Positions 4,909-5,879 of a stretch of 5,879 nucleotides of DNA are shown piece after piece; the first letter of the stretch is position 1; every line of letters starts with the position of its first letter. The stretch lies in the NCBI GenBank assembly GCA_018376005.1, contig JAHACE010000047.1, forward strand, positions 1 through 5,879, in the 5' to 3' direction. This DNA comes from Atopobium sp. Lineage in GTDB: Bacteria; Actinomycetota; Coriobacteriia; Coriobacteriales; Atopobiaceae. A program made the position numbers and the translations under genes. The notes under the pieces are model-generated. The model did not search any database, was not told the origin of the DNA, and saw nothing but the letters and a program-made list of their open reading frames with translations.

Positions 4909-5001
4909 TTACTTCTTGCGAGCAACCAAGTTGCCGTTCTCGTCAGTATCAACCAGAACAGTATCACCCTCATGCAGCTCACCTGCAATAATCAAGTTTG
5001 C
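4909..5001 (-). pseudogene. clpB: ClpB C-terminal tail, out of frame with the rest of clpB
   Basis: Thirty codons in a frame different from the upstream clpB ORF read ANLIIAGELHEGDTVLVDT and end LVARKK with a TAA. The run matches the end of ClpB proteins (L-A-x-x-I-I-x-G-E-L-x-x-G-D-x-V). It has no start of its own. It shows where the authentic clpB stop used to be and that sequence between codon G292 of the visible ORF and this tail has been lost. Confidence 0.85.
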
Positions 5002-5879
5002 GGCCGTCAAGAGCCAGCGACTGCTTTGCAGCCTCAGAAAGCTCCAGCGTCATGCGCTCGTTAGCAAGCCTGCTACGAACATCCTTGAGCTGAATGTCCA
5101 CAATGCGCTCGATGTCCTCAAGACCCAGAGGCTGGAAGATTACCACGTCATCGATACGGTTCAAGAACTCAGGACGGAAGGAGCTACGCAGCGCCTCCAT
5201 AACCTGCTTTCTGGAATCCTCGTTGAAGCCCTCTGCGCCGGCGCCAGCAATGAACTGAGAGCCAACATTACTGGTCATGATAATGATGGTGTTCTTGAAG
5301 CTCACTACCCTACCTTGACCGTCCGTCAGACGACCGTCGTCCAGAACCTGTAGCAAGATGTTGAAGACGTCAGGATGAGCCTTCTCCATCTCGTCCAGCA
5401 AGATGACAGAGTATGGATGCCTGCGAACTGCCTCGGTGAGCTGGCCACCCTCGTCATAGCCCACGTATCCTGGAGGTGCTCCAATAAGACGCTGGACCGA
5501 GAACTTCTCCATGTACTCAGACATATCAATGCGGACCAGCGAGCGCTCGTCGTCAAACAGCAGTTCTGCCAGCGCCTTTGCCAGCTCGGTCTTACCTACG
5601 CCGGTTGGGCCCAGGAAGAAGAAGCTGCCCAGAGGCTTGTTTGGATCTGCCAGGCCTGCGCGAGAACGACGGACTGCTGCAGCAACTGCGGAAACAGCGT
5701 CGTCCTGACCAATAACGCGCAGGTGAAGTTGGTCCTCAAGGTTCTTGAGCTTGTCCATCTCGCCCTGCATCATCTTGGACACAGGCACGCCGGTCCACGA
5801 AGAAACTACCTCGGCAATCTCGTCCGTGGTGACCTCTTCCTTGAGGATTCCGCCGTCTTCCTGCTTGGCGAGAAGGGCT
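4979..5879 (-). CDS. clpB: Chaperone ClpB, second AAA+ module; N-terminal half outside the window, C-terminus truncated by deletion
   Basis: ClpB is a hexameric AAA+ disaggregase that threads aggregated proteins through its pore in concert with DnaK. The visible 299 residues cover the end of the middle domain and most of D2: WTGVPVSK (28-35), Walker A GPTGVGKT (90-97), pore loop GYVGYDE (137-143), Walker B VILLDEMEKAHPD (158-170), sensor 1 TSN (202-204) and arginine-finger region FRPEFLNRID (234-243). The ORF then ends abnormally: after LALDG come only RKLDYCR and a TGA. The family continues here with about 22 residues containing the sensor-2 G-A-R-P-L-K/R motif. These are absent, and the final 30 residues lie downstream in another frame. 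I infer a deletion of about 65 bp (three times 22, minus 1). The product would lack sensor 2 and the C-terminal small domain needed for hexamer stability. The gene is followed by a small acidic protein gene in the same transcript. Confidence 0.95.
   Translation of the reverse strand, partial: ALLAKQEDGGILKEEVTTDEIAEVVSSWTGVPVSKMMQGEMDKLKNLEDQLHLRVIGQDDAVSAVAAAVRRSRAGLADPNKPLGSFFFLGPTGVGKTELAKALAELLFDDERSLVRIDMSEYMEKFSVQRLIGAPPGYVGYDEGGQLTEAVRRHPYSVILLDEMEKAHPDVFNILLQVLDDGRLTDGQGRVVSFKNTIIIMTSNVGSQFIAGAGAEGFNEDSRKQVMEALRSSFRPEFLNRIDDVVIFQPLGLEDIERIVDIQLKDVRSRLANERMTLELSEAAKQSLALDGRKLDYCR

Noticed and set aside
4494..5064. Plus-strand open frames of about 165 codons opposite clpB and the small acidic gene
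   Set aside because: They are antisense to well-supported genes, run through the terminator hairpin, and have Arg/Cys/Leu-rich composition typical of shadow frames.

Overview
The window looks like a chromosomal housekeeping segment from an actinobacterium of the class Coriobacteriia, perhaps the Atopobium/Olsenella (Atopobiaceae) group. This is inference: it rests on moderate GC, the tilS-hpt order, and a ClpB and small Hsp20 of bacterial type. No rRNA or marker gene is present to fix the taxon. There is no mobile element, tRNA or CRISPR array.

Layout, left to right. (1) A minus-strand tilS-hpt cluster: the first 25 codons of hpt at the left edge, overlapped by the stop codon of tilS. tilS is split into two ORFs in different frames, an N-terminal catalytic part and a C-terminal substrate-binding part. 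(2) A divergent plus-strand walJ/yycJ-type metallo-beta-lactamase-fold hydrolase. (3) A structured non-coding stretch holding a 30-bp duplication, GTGCCTG/CAGGCAC hairpins and a strong minus-strand terminator. (4) A minus-strand Hsp20 small heat-shock gene with a perfect Shine-Dalgarno sequence. (5) A divergent plus-strand gene for an unrecognised protein with one C-terminal membrane segment. (6) A 483-base gene-free stretch holding two related repeat modules and a terminator. (7) A minus-strand operon made of the D2 half of clpB (running off the right edge) and a small acidic low-complexity protein.

Three things deserve attention. First, eight copies of a 25-nt gap-free motif lie in two modules (4225-4342 and 4392-4511). 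Each module has three direct copies spaced 30-31 bp and a fourth inverted copy that closes a hairpin followed by CACTTTT. I do not recognise this element. Second, clpB appears to have lost about 65 bp: the D2 sensor-2 region is missing and the true C-terminal tail lies out of frame downstream. Third, tilS carries an apparent single-base frameshift between its domains, beside a GC-rich Ala/Gly linker. Two lesions in important genes within 6 kb could be real mutations or sequence/assembly errors; raw reads would decide.

Functionally, ClpB and Hsp20 form a protein-disaggregation and holdase pair, TilS modifies tRNA-Ile, Hpt salvages purines, and the WalJ-type hydrolase is associated in Firmicutes with the WalRK cell-wall regulon.
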